Source: Liolophura sinensis (lineage: Eukaryota; Mollusca; Polyplacophora; Chitonida; Chitonidae). Taken from it: DNA of 64,000 nt. Both the position numbers and the translations under genes were made by a program. The DNA is taken from NCBI RefSeq assembly GCF_032854445.1, contig NC_088300.1:11377191-11441190 (forward strand). Reading direction: 5' to 3'. Positions 1 through 12,700 of the stretch are shown here, piece after piece. Each line of letters opens with the position of its first letter. Positions within the stretch are counted from its first letter, which is position 1. The notes beneath the pieces were generated by a model. The model worked only from the letters and a program-made list of their open reading frames with translations, did not search any database and was not told the origin of the DNA.

Positions 1-85
1 GATCTTTGCTATACGCTCTGTGAGTTCAAGTCCAGCTCATTCTGTCTTCCTCTCTGGTTGTATATCAGAAGGTTTGCCAGGAACC
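1..85 (+). mobile_element. tRNA-derived SINE fragment (cut by window start)
   Basis: The stretch contains the B-box-like word GTGAGTTCAAGTCCAGC followed by the TTCCTCTCTGG and AAGGTTTGCCAG landmarks of the SINE family found repeatedly in this window. The 3' part and AATAAATAA tail are missing, so it is either truncated or diverged. Bases 86-467 are intron with no other feature I can see. Confidence 0.6.
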
Positions 86-467
86 AATGGGCGGTTTGTT
101 TTTTTTTTTGTTTTGGAGTACAGCATTAACCTCTGTCATTGAATGACTGTGCCTATGGTCAGCGGGTAGTTAGTATGTTTCACAGTACATGTATTTGTGA
201 ACATCAATGTGTGGAAGATTGATCATAATGCCTTGTCATTGTTGAGACAAGGGCTGGGATTGTTTTCTGTCACTCTGTGATGTAAAATCGTAACTTCTGT
301 TCATATGTCCATGGTCTATCCATTATATGAATATGAAGTGTTTCATCAGATATACTATTTAGCTTTGTATTCACTCAGTATGTATTTGTTCACTTTGTAT
401 TTGTAGCTACTCAGCGTGTTTCCATGATTTCTTCATGTGCTCCATTACATACTTGTTTTTTTCTCAG

Positions 468-705
468 CTATTAAAAACAATGTGTTGCCGTCCAAACCAA
501 TCTTCAAAGCCACCTCAGCCAAGAAGTCACCTGCGATGGAGTCCAGACGTCACCTGAGTGCATTAGACAATGCCAGTTTGACTCCAGTCAGAAACGGGCA
601 ACGGCCGAGGGTCCCCCTCTCGCCATGCGGGCCACAGTCGATGAAGAAGTGGTCCTCCCTGTCTAACTCCACAGAACTCAACAACGCCAGTGTCCACTCC
701 GTCAA
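468..705 (+). CDS. EML exon: basic Ser/Thr-rich linker
   Basis: The exon has acceptor TTTTTTCTCAG and donor GTAAGA. It opens with 2 nt of a split codon and leaves 2 nt (AA) at its end. The translation is rich in Lys, Arg, Ser and Pro, with PSKPIFKATSAKKSP near the start and SMKKWSSLSNSTE near the end. That is what is expected of the basic microtubule-binding linker between the coiled coil and the HELP motif. The linker is poorly conserved, so identification rests on the phase match to the 14855 exon and the position in the gene. Confidence 0.72.
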
Positions 706-3700
706 GTAAGATATCGTCATCGCCATACTCCTGTTGTTTGTGTGTTCAACCTGGATAGAGAAAATCCTCCTCCTCATCTCAGACTATTTTTTCATGTCGT
801 GTAAAGAGTTCCCCTCAAGCAAGTTATTATTGGATATTTTAGTTGTTGTTAGTTGTGTTGTTGAATGGTGATATATGTCTGGGATACTTCTGTCATCAGA
901 ATCCCCCTCTCCCCTCTCTTCTTACTGGACAAGCATTCATTAGCTCTGCAACTGCAATATTTTAGTCAAATTACTGTTTTGCATTTTTTTTTAAATGATG
1001 CAAGGCATTTCTTGATTTATTTGATTGGTGTTTTACACCATATTCAAGAATATTTGACTTACATGTATACAATGGTGGGAGGTGGCCACGACCATCTACA
1101 GGTTGCTGACATACCTTCTCACCTACGACTGGAGAGGAAGCCAGCCTGATGAGCTGGGCTTGATTTCACGGGCATTAGTGAAAGGACCCCAGTGTCATTG
1201 TGTTGCACTAGCACGCTAACCACCATGTGAAAGATTTCTGTAAGGGTAAGCTCAGAATGGTCTTTATGTGTATATGCTATGCATTTGTAAACTCATCTTT
1301 AGCTGATGTGATATATATGAAAGCGTTGTTCCATCTTTGATGCCCTTTTTGCAAATTAATAACCATAAATTTAAAAATTCACAACAAAGCATATTGTGTA
1401 TTATTATTATAAAACAATGTTAAGGTATCTGTTGAAGGTGGTATCTCAAAAAAATCTGTTGGATCTACTGATTAATTTCAGGTAATGGAGAATAAAGATA
1501 ACTGCGGAGAACATCAAGGCATTTATTGTGGTAGATTTATTTTTTGACTTACATTTGTGCCATCGTCAGGAAATACAGGGCATATAATTCAGACAACATT
1601 CAATTGAACAAGCTAAGAGAGTCCACAGCAGCTAAACCGGCAGTGAAACAATGAAAAGAAAAGAATACAAAGGAAACATTAAGGTGAAAAGGAGGTAGAG
1701 GGCTACATGAACAAAGCCAGTTCCTTGCTTGCTTTTGTGCTGTGATTCAGACTGGAGGAGTATCGTCTAATTACCAAGGCATCTTGGAACATGGCTGATT
1801 CCATTGTTTGAGAAATCTATAGTTTTGAAGTTTTGTCATAGAATATAATGAAGTGAACTGGGAGACTCCTCATTCATTCATTTGGGCAAAGTAGAGTAAG
1901 TAAAAGCAAGTAAGGAACTGACTTTGTTCATGTATCCGTCGCCCTCCTTTTTGCTTTATTGTTTTGTTTTGTTTTCTTCTCATTGCTTCCATGCTGGGTT
2001 AGCTGCTGTGATCAAAGGGACAATACTCTTCTAGACATTAAGACCGTGCATGTGTGAGCTCTTCCCTCTAATAATGCAGCAACTAGCACACAAAGAGGTG
2101 AAAGATAACATGGAAAAGTATAGGAAAATGAACATTTTTGGATGGTATTCTGAGAACTGTGCTGATAATAACCAGAAATTATAGTATGTTAGACAACAGA
2201 AAAATATGCACAGCATATATATAAATTGTGATCTTTAGGAAGTCCTGGTTTTGGACTTATAGGGCTGTGAGTTTTTTGTAGTTACACCCTTAATGTTATT
2301 TAGACAATATTTTCACTGTCGTGTCTGCGTAAAGCCTGTTGATATAGAAAAATTACAGATGCCTAAATATCTCATATTGAAAGAGAAAAGTATATGTATA
2401 TTGCCTGTATACCCCCCCCCCCCCCCCCCACACACACACACAATACCCCTCACCAATGACCACCCCCATCCTCTCCCCATCTTAAGGAATTGCCTGGATA
2501 CTCCCCCTCCCCACAATACCCCTCACCAATGCCCACCCCCATCCCTCCCCTCCTTATGGAATTGCCTGGATACTCCCCCTCTCCACAATACCCCTCACCA
2601 ATGACCACCCACATCCCTCCCCTCCTTAAGGAATTGCCTGGATACTCCCCCTCCCCACAATACCCCTCACCAATGACCACCCCCACCCCTCCCCTCCTGA
2701 AAGAATTGCCTGGATACTCCCCTCTCCACAATACCCCTCACCAATGACCACCCCCATCCCTCCCCTCCTGAAGGAATTGTCTGGATACTCCCCCTCCACA
2801 ATACCCCTCACCAATGACCACCACCATCCCTCCCCTCCTTATGGAATTGCCTGGATACTCCCCCTCTCCACAATACCCCTCACCAATGACCACCCACATC
2901 CCTCCCCTCCTTAAGGAATTGCCTGGATACTCCCCCTCCCCACAATACCCCTCACCAATGACCACCCCCATCCTCTCCCCTTCTTAAGGAATTGCCTGGA
3001 TACTCCCCCTCCCCACAATACCCCTCACCAATGCCCACCCCCATCCCTCCCCTCCTTATGGAATTGCCTGGATACTCCCCCTCTCCACAATACCCCTCAC
3101 CAATGACCACCCACATCCCTCCCCTCCTTAAGGAATTGCCTGGATACTCCCCCTCCCCACAATACCCCTCACCAGTGACCACCCCCACCCCTCCCCTCCT
3201 GAAAGAATTGCCTGGATACTCCCCCTCTCCACAATACCCCTCACCAATGACCACCCCCATCCCTCCCCTCCTGAAGGAATTGCCTGGATACTCCCCCTCT
3301 CCACAATACCCCTCACCAATGACCACCCCCATCCCTCCCCTCCTTAAGGAATTGTCTGGATACTCCCCCTCCCCACAATACCCCTCACCAATGACCACCA
3401 CCATCCCTCCCCTGCGTAAGGAATTGCCTGGATACTCCCTCTCCCCACAATACCCCTCACCAATGACCACCACCATCCCTCCCCTCCTTAAGGAATTGCC
3501 TGGATACTCCCACTCCCCACAATACCCCTCACCAATGACCACCCACATCCTCTCCCTTCCTTATGGAATTGCCTGGATACTCCCCCTCTCCACAATACCC
3601 CTCACCAATGACCACCCACATCCCTCCCCTCCTTAAGGAATTGCCTGGATACTCCCCCTCCCCACAATACCCCTCACCAATGACCACCCCCATCCTCTCC

Positions 3701-6700
3701 CCTTCTTAAGGAATTGCCTGGATACTCCCCCTCCCCACAATACCCCTCACCAATGCCCACCCCCATCCCTCCCCTCCTTAAGGAATTGCCTGGATACTCC
3801 CCCTCTCCACAATACCCCTCACCAATGACCACCCACATCCCTCCCCTCCTTAAGGAATTGCCTGGATACTCCCCCTCCCCACAATACCCCTCACCAGTGA
3901 CCACCCCCACCCCTCCCCTCCTGAAAGAATTGCCTGGATACTCCCCCTCTCCACAATACCCCTCACCAATGACCACCCCCATCCCTCCCCTCCTGAAGGA
4001 ATTGCCTGGATACTCCCCCTCTCCACAATACCCCTCACCAATGACCACCCCCATCCCTCCCCTCCTTAAGGAATTGTCTGGATACTCCCCCTCCCCACAA
4101 TACCCCTCACCAATGACCACCACCATCCCTCCCCTGCGTAAGGAATTGCCTGGATACTCCCTCTCCCCACAATACCCCTCACCAATGACCACCACCATCC
4201 CTCCCCTCCTTAAGGAATTGCCTGGATACTCCCACTCCCCACAATACCCCTCACCAATGACCACCCACATCCTCTCCCTTCCTTATGGAATTGCCTGGAT
4301 ACTCCCCCTCTCCACAATACCCCTCACCAATGACCACCCACGTCCTCTCCCCTCCTTAAGGAATTGCCTGGATACTCCCCCTCCCCACAATACCCCTCAC
4401 CAATGACCACCCACATCCTCTCCCCTCCTTAAGGAATTGTCTGGATACTCCCCCTCCCCACAATACCCCTCACCAATGACCACCTCCATCCCCTCCCTTC
4501 ATTAAGGAACTGACTGGTGAAGACTATACCCTGTATAAAAACTGTCAGACCTATTATTACATGCAATCTGATATACATGTAGGAGCTACTCTGGGTAGCC
4601 TGTTGCTGCAGCTTTGGTGATCGGTTTACATTTTCAGAGTTAGACCATTAGAGGTAGCATGTTACATGCATGCCAGAATGTTTGCTTCTCGACAAATTTG
4701 CGTGTGTAGATGTATATGTAATTAACAGAGCGGATCTCATCTGCAGTCCGTACCGTGACAGTGCATTAGGTTAGAATAATGGTGTAATCTAGCCTAGGGC
4801 ATTGGCCTGTGTACATATGTGTAGGGCTGGCCTTCATGTACTGTTAAGAGCAGTGTGTTATTATACACATGAATTAACAACAGTGGTTACAGCTGACATG
4901 TACAAATGTGCCCGTATGTGATGTTTCATTGTGACATGCATGCATGTATGAGGATGATCTGCCTGTAACGTGTGTCTGCCTGTGGACTGCTGACTGCTAT
5001 CAGCATACATTGCACATTGGATGTGTGAAGCGCATGTCCGTGTAGCATTCAGACTATACACTGATAATAGAGACTCTGTGCAGCTCTGTATGATCACAGT
5101 GTAGATATACATTTAATGAAGCATACTGATAAGAACTGTTTTTCAAATACGTGTACATGTAGATCATATAAATTGTTGAATCACGACTGAATTATTGTAT
5201 TTAATCTTCTATGATCTGCATGCTCAACATTATGTCTGAATGATGGACGTCAGTAATTGTGCAGATAAGGCAAGGTTAATCAGTGTACACATTACAGTAG
5301 TATGTGTGTTTTGTTGGGGGGGGGGGGGGAGTGGGTAGTGTAAAGAACCACGTGTAATAGTAACATGCTAAACACCCCAGGCCTGATAGGCCTGATGTCT
5401 CTGGGGTTTGCTTGTCCATTGTCTTATGTGCTGGACAAGTACACCCAGCTACAAAGGAGTTCTCCTGAGGTCTCTCAGTGAAACACTAATTAAGTCCCTT
5501 AGAAGCACCCACTTCTAGAGGACTTCCAGTTGTAGAGCACTAGAGAAGTCCACTGACCAGTTTAAACCATGATTGGGGAGTCAGTATAAAAATGCAAATG
5601 AAACCTTTGCAAAGGGAGTCCTCAAGAAGCAACCCTGCAGTCCCTTAGAAGTGCCCCCTGAGGTCCCTTAGAAACGCCCCCTGAAGTCCCTTGGAGGCAC
5701 CCACTGAAGTCCCTTGGAGGCACCCACTGAAGTGACTTAAAATCACCATTGAAGACCCCCCTTAAGTCCCTGTGAAGCACTAATGTCCCTTTGAAGCACT
5801 CCTAAAGTTCCTAAGAAACGCCCCTGAAGCGCCTTAGAAGTGCCCGCTGAACTCCCGTAGAAGCGCCCCCCTGATGTCCCTGAGAATCACCCCAGATTCA
5901 TCATTGTAAACCAAATGGAAAGCAGGTATTTTATAAATGGTTTTATTTGTGAGGTAAACCTACATATACTACATTATAAGAACAGTACTTGCAACATGTG
6001 CGTGTGAGTGTGATATCTGTAACAAACAAATACCTACAACCTGGTCAGGCGAAATGATATAGCTTGGACACAGACTAGAAAGCATTTGTGAATAAAATAT
6101 TATATACTTTCTACTTTGCCGGGAGCAACAAGACATATCCAGAACTGTCGTTTACCCGATGGTCTTTTTCACCTTGCATTTTCAAAAAAAAAAAAAAAAA
6201 CAGACAAGGAGTCATATGTATTATTAGTTACTAACAAAAACTTTGTATCATTGTCTTTTTTAGTAAAATGATTGTGTCCAAACTATGTACTGACTTTCAT
6301 ACTATCAAAAACAGTTTGTTCATACCATAAATAACATGCCAGAAACATTCACACACGGCATCTTTCACACATACTGCATCTTTCTGAACTTCCATGCACT
6401 CTGCACCATCCACATGTACAGCACCATGCACATGTACACCATCATCTAGGCTAGCTGATAAATAGATCCATTAAGGTAATGTACAAAGTCGGCTATCCGT
6501 AAATGTCATTTAGACATGGATGTGATGAGACAAGTGGGAAATATTTTGTTGTTTAAATAGCAGGTCTGGAAATCACACATGTACACTGTGTAGTTATTAC
6601 TGTTGTGAATAACAAGGGCAGGAATTATGGTGTTTACATCATCAGCTACATGTGTGTGCAGTGAGCAGGGGCCTCACAATACCTATTCACTATTAGCTGT

Positions 6701-9700
6701 GGTAGACAGCTTGTCACAGTGTCTACAGGGCTGATCAAAACACTGCACATTACAGGCAGCCATCAACATGAACTAATTAACAACAGTATCCATTTAGGTT
6801 GAATTAATGGATAGTGGTTATGTTACCACCCCTTCAGTACTTTAGTGGACTCTCCTGCCAGACTCTGTTGCTATGACAAATTAATATCTACAGGATGCAG
6901 TGGTAGTTCAGCCCATTGGGTACATTGTATGTCATAGTGTAGGACAGAGGTGCTTGGGGAAAACTCTACACAAACTGCAAATTGTTAGCTACATGTAGCT
7001 GTGAACTCATGCAGATTTAAACACTGTTTTAAATTTGAATTTTAAAGTAGTGTGCTTCACATCCTGCAGAAGAATATATGAGTAAGAACTAACAGTGTAG
7101 TGTTAGCAGACCTACAGATATTTTATATAGGTCTTAGTGAGAGTTGCAGTGGTTGTGAGTGGTGTCTAATCAGTGGTAGAGGCCTGGGTGCTGGTGAGAG
7201 ACAGGACTACACACACACAGTATAAACTAACACTTGAGATTAGGGGTATACCATGGCTCATCGCCCCCGAGGTCCTGCAGCAGGAAGAGGACGGTAAGTA
7301 ACAGCACTTCTAACATCATATGAGCCATGTAAACAACCTCAAGTACTGCTTGTGGGCGAGTTTTGTGACTTCCATGTTTGCATTTCACTTCAATACATAT
7401 ACTAGTGCCTTAAAAGTCATCACTATGCAAAAGTGGCGATACTCAGTTTGTGTGGACTGTTGAAAAACTGTATGAATGATCTGACTGTAATGTGGCGACA
7501 TACATATAAGATGTATGATTTTGAGACTGTGGACTTTTTGTGAATGAATGACTATGGCTTATTGCCATATTAGGTATATTGTAATCCTATCGTGGTGACA
7601 AGTTTTTGTGCACTTTAAGTTTGTATATGGTGTGGTTGTGAGTAGATGGGGCGGGAGGATGTGAACAAACTGTACACATATCCAGCCTCAGCTACCTGTA
7701 GTGTGGTATCAGCCGGTTAGGAGTTATGTCATTAGAGAGATCAATATATATACATGTATATACAATGTCCATGCAGTAGAAATGGGCTGATATATGAATG
7801 TTCAGCCAGAAGTACAGGCCGTGTCCATGTAATAGAAATATCTGTAGTGTGATATCAGCCAGTTAGGAGATATGTCATTAGAGAGATCAATATGTACATG
7901 TATATACAATGTCCATGCAGTAGAAATGGGCTGATATATGAATGTTCAGCCAGAAGTACAGGCCGTACGCCTCTGACTGGCACAGCATCTGTATGTAGTA
8001 TTCACCTATTGTACTTTGTGATTCTAATCTGCATAGACCATGTATCAAGGACAGTTATGTTGTATTCAACAAGTGGTGCTTGTGTGCATATCTGTATGTG
8101 TGCTGAACACCATTCTGTGTGTATCTCACACCCATCAGCATTGGGTGTTTTGCATGCTGAACACTACTCTGTGTGTATCTCACACCAATCAGCACTGTGT
8201 TTTGTGTGGTGAACACCATTCTGTGTGTATCTCACACTGATCGGCATTGAGTGTTTTGTGTGCTGAACACCATTATGTGTGTATTTCACGCCGATCAGCA
8301 CTGGGTGTTTTGTGTGCTGAACACCATTATGTGTGTATTTCACACCGATCAGCACTGGGTGTTTTGTGTGGTGAACACCATTCTGGGTGTATCTCACACC
8401 AATCAGCACTGGGTGTTTTGTGTGCTGAACACCATTATGTGTGTATTTCACACCGATCAGCACTGGGTGTTTTGTGTGGTGAACACCATTCTGTGTGTAT
8501 CTCACACCAATCAGCACTGGGTGTTTTGTGTGCTGAACACCGTTATGTGTGTATTTCACACCGATCAGCACTGGGTGTTTTGTGTGCTGAACACCATTTT
8601 GTGTGTATTTTACACCGATCAACATTGAGTTTTTTGTGTGATGAACACCATTCTGTGTGCAACTCACAGCGATCAGTACTGTATTTTTGTGTGCTGAACA
8701 CCATTCTGTGTGTATCTCACACCAATCAGCACTGGGTGTTTTGTGTGCTGAACACCATTCTGTGTGTATCTCACACTGATCGGCATTGAGTGTTTTGTGT
8801 GCTGAACACCATTCTGTGTGTTTCACACTGATCAGCGATGAGTATTGTATTTTTGTGTGCTGAACACCATTCTGTGTGTATGTCACACCGATCAGTATTG
8901 TATTTTTGTGTGATGAACACCATTTTTGTATACACAAAGGCTCAACACAGTTATACTTGATGCACAAAAAGTGTTGTGCCATAGATCATGTCTGATTTAT
9001 ACTGACATTGATGGGTATTAGGGGTCAGCTGATAGTACACATGGAGGCGTCACATCACCATGTGTGATGTACACAAACTGTTGTGCCTTTGATCATGTCT
9101 GATTATACTGGCATTGATTGGTATTTGGGGACAGATCATTGAACACAAACTACACCTGACCTCACTTTACTGAATGCAACTTGATCATGCACCAAGCTGT
9201 GCATGAAAATCTAAGATGAACTGCTGCATTAGATCAGGTGAAACATCGTATCCATGGATTCAGTCTCAGAATCTGCTTCATCTGTGTACTAATCAGTAGG
9301 GGCCTCCGTGGCTCAGTTGGATATCACGCTTGCACAGCGTAATGACCCAGGAGTCTCTCACCAATGCGGTCGCAGTGAGTTCAAGGCCAGCTTATGCTGG
9401 CTTCCTCTCTGGCCGTAAGTGGGAAGGTCTGCAGCAACCTGCAGATGGTCGTGGGTTTCCCCCGGGCTCTGCCCGGTTTCCTCCCACCATAATGCTGGCC
9501 GCCATCGTATAAGTGAAATATTCTTGAGTACGGCATAAAACACCAATCAAATAAATAAATAAATAATCTCATCAGTATACATCGGTGTATAACACAAAAC
9601 AGCAAAGAAATAAATAATAAATCAGTAGAAGCACCCATCATGAATTATTTAGCTTTCCGTCAGTGTATACATGCACAGTGCAACAAGAGCAAGTTTCCAC

Positions 9701-12700
9701 CTAAACCTTATTTGATTCATATTCCATGTCATTTTACCCGATAACATTGGTCGGGCATACAATATCCCAGTTACCCTGCAGAGAGCAATGTGTTCTAATG
9801 AGGATGTGCAAACTGGAACTGTCTGTGACACATCAAACATCATTCGGGCAGAGGGGACCTTACTTTAGTTGTCTGTGACACATTAAACATCATTTGGGCA
9901 GAGGGGACCTTACTTTAGTTATCTGGGACATGTCTAACATCATTCGGGCAGAGGGCACCTTACTTTTGCTGCACTGTTTACTTACAGAAAACCTCAGTGG
10001 TAAATGTACAGGCTGTATCATGTATCTTTGAACCTGACCTGTCTGTACCATGTATCTTTGGGCATAACCAGGCTGTATCATGTATCTTTGGGCATGACCA
10101 GGCTGTTCCATTTATCTTTGAACCTGACCAGACTGTACCATATATCTTTGAACCTGACCAGACTGTACCATATATCTTTGGGCATGACCAGGCTGTACCA
10201 TGTATCTTTGGGCATGGCCAGGCTGTATCATGTATCTTTGAACCTGACCAGGCTGTACCCTGTATCTTTGAACCTGACCAAGCTGTACCATGTATCTTTG
10301 AACCTGACCAGGCTGTACCTTGTATTTTTGAGCCTGTCCAGGCTGTACCATGCATCTTTGAGCTGGCCAGCTGTACCATGTATCTACGAGCCTGATGGGT
10401 CTGTGCAGACTGTAACCTGTATAGACAGCTTACAAGGCATTCACACAGGTTACATGCATTATACATGTGAACAACACACTATCGTCTCTGAAAAAATATG
10501 GTGTGCTGTTCCCATTAAATTCAGAACAAATTCCATTTTGAAAGCTTTTCACAACTAATTGCCATATGTTACGCGACATTTTCACCAGTAGTTTTGTTTA
10601 GTCTTTCGTTTGGTAAACACTGTGGTTGTATTGACTTATATGTTGGGCTACCATGGTAACAACAACAACATGATCCAAGCACTGTAGCCATGGAATAGGA
10701 TGTGACAAATCTAGAATGACCAAATATCATAGTGGAGCTATCGCTGGGTGTTGGTAATGCTGTGTTGACCTCACACTTCAGTTATCGTTAATCTGAACAT
10801 TGAGTATACAGTACATATAGTAATGTGGATACAAATTAACAACTTTATGGACAGCATAGTGTTATAAAATTCATGAAACTTCACGACCCTGAGTGATAAA
10901 TGGTGAATAAATATGTCAAGAAACCTTACATGTATCAGAAATTTCATGTCTGATATTTCTCATTATATACATGTATGTAGTGTTTGAAATTTATTACTCG
11001 CAGGAGAAGGATAACCCATTTGGGTTTCATGAAGATATTCCCAGGCTGGTTTCAGATTGAACTCTGGAGAAGATTATTCTTGACCAGGTCTAATGAAACC
11101 TTGATTGAGGTAGATGTTACGTGCATATTGGACCAAGCATTACTTGACCACTATCTTCGGTCTAGTATTATGTAAAATGGACAGTATGTGTCTTAATACC
11201 ACTTTCTTCAAACAGGTGTTTTCAAAAATGTCAGGTACCAACATTTTGAGTATTTCTTGGCTTGTCAGATGAGGAGGAGGAGGAGTGGGTGGGAGTGGAT
11301 GGTTAATCATTTCACCCAGACCCTAGCTCTCAGATTTTTTTGTATGTACACAGTGTGTTTGCATTTACTGCACTTTAACCATCGCTGGTATTTTTTGATT
11401 GTTGTTCATAATTTGTAATAGTTGCTTGTATTTTTGAATTGCCCTCAAGTTGCGTGATTCTTTCCTGATTGTTGCTCGTATTTGGTAACTGTTGCAGTTG
11501 CATGTAATCGCCCTGTGTGTTAATGTTGTCACATGCCATTCTTTCTTGTAGACGCTCTGGTTCGCAATATAGTCTGTACACTCGAGCCTTGCATCCAAAA
11601 GGGTACTGGTAATAGGCACACAGTAGTGCCGGGCTTGGACTAACCCAGGGATTGTAGAGTAGCATGTGTTGTTGTGGATGTTTTTTTTTTTATGCTTTCC
11701 ATGCAGCTTGCTTTCATTTAATTTCACTCTGCTTGGCCTATTACATCTACATTTTGCTTCATAGCATTGCCTTTAGTTTCATATAAATGTACTATATTTT
11801 TATGGTACAATATTAGGTGCTCTCATAAATGTGTAAATACTGCATTACAAGTAACAGATATGCATGTACATGGATGTTGGCCCTACATGTATATGTGCTT
11901 ATAACTAACACCTGTACATACGTCTGCTTTACAAATAACAGAAGTACATACATCTGCTTTACAAATAACAGAAGTGTATACATCTGCTTTACAAACTAAA
12001 GAAGTGTATACACCTGCTTTACAAACTACAGAAGTGTATACATCTGCTTTACAAATTACAGTAGTGTATACATCTGCTTTACAAACTACAAAAGTGTATA
12101 CATCTGCTTTACAAACTACAAAAGTGTATACATCTGCATTTCAAATTACAGAAGTGTATACATCTGCTTTACAAATTACAGAAGTGTATACATGTGCTTA
12201 TACAACAAAAGTACATAAATTTGCTTTACAAATAACAGAAGTACATACATTTGCTTTACAAATTACGGAAGTGTATACATCTGTTTTACAAATTACAGAA
12301 GTGTATACATGTACATGTGCTTACAACCAAAGTACATATATGTGCTTACCAATAACAGAAGTACATACATATGCTTAACAAATAACAGAAGTACATATAC
12401 TTAAAGCTTTTAGGCAGCATGTGTACACAGCGTGATTGTACTTTAATTTCTCTTCAATAATTAAAGTTCGCAAAAAAGGGGTTTGCTTGCCTTCACTCTT
12501 ATTATAATAGCACATGCTGTAGCTCATCTCCTCTGCACATTCTAAACATTGCTGACATCTCTTAGCTCTTGTTGTAGCATATTCTGTAGGAAGTCTCCAC
12601 TGTTCAGTAGAAACATTTGCTGACATCTCTTATCTCATATTGCAGCGCATGCTGTAGAAAACATTGCTTATCATAAACATTGTAGCATAAGCTGTTAGCA

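Noticed and set aside
2952-4406. Pro-rich (plus) and Gly-rich (minus) frames of about 200 codons, collagen- or mucin-like at first sight
   Set aside because: Both strands are open because the unit is 72 bp; the pattern is explained by the array.
8164-8982. 272-codon open frame on the minus strand
   Set aside because: It follows the 54-bp minisatellite unit by unit, with an 18-residue period and no domain; the opposite strand is open as well.
9299-9400. tRNA gene
   Set aside because: A- and B-box-like words are present, but the sequence does not fold as a tRNA by eye and is the head of a dispersed SINE.
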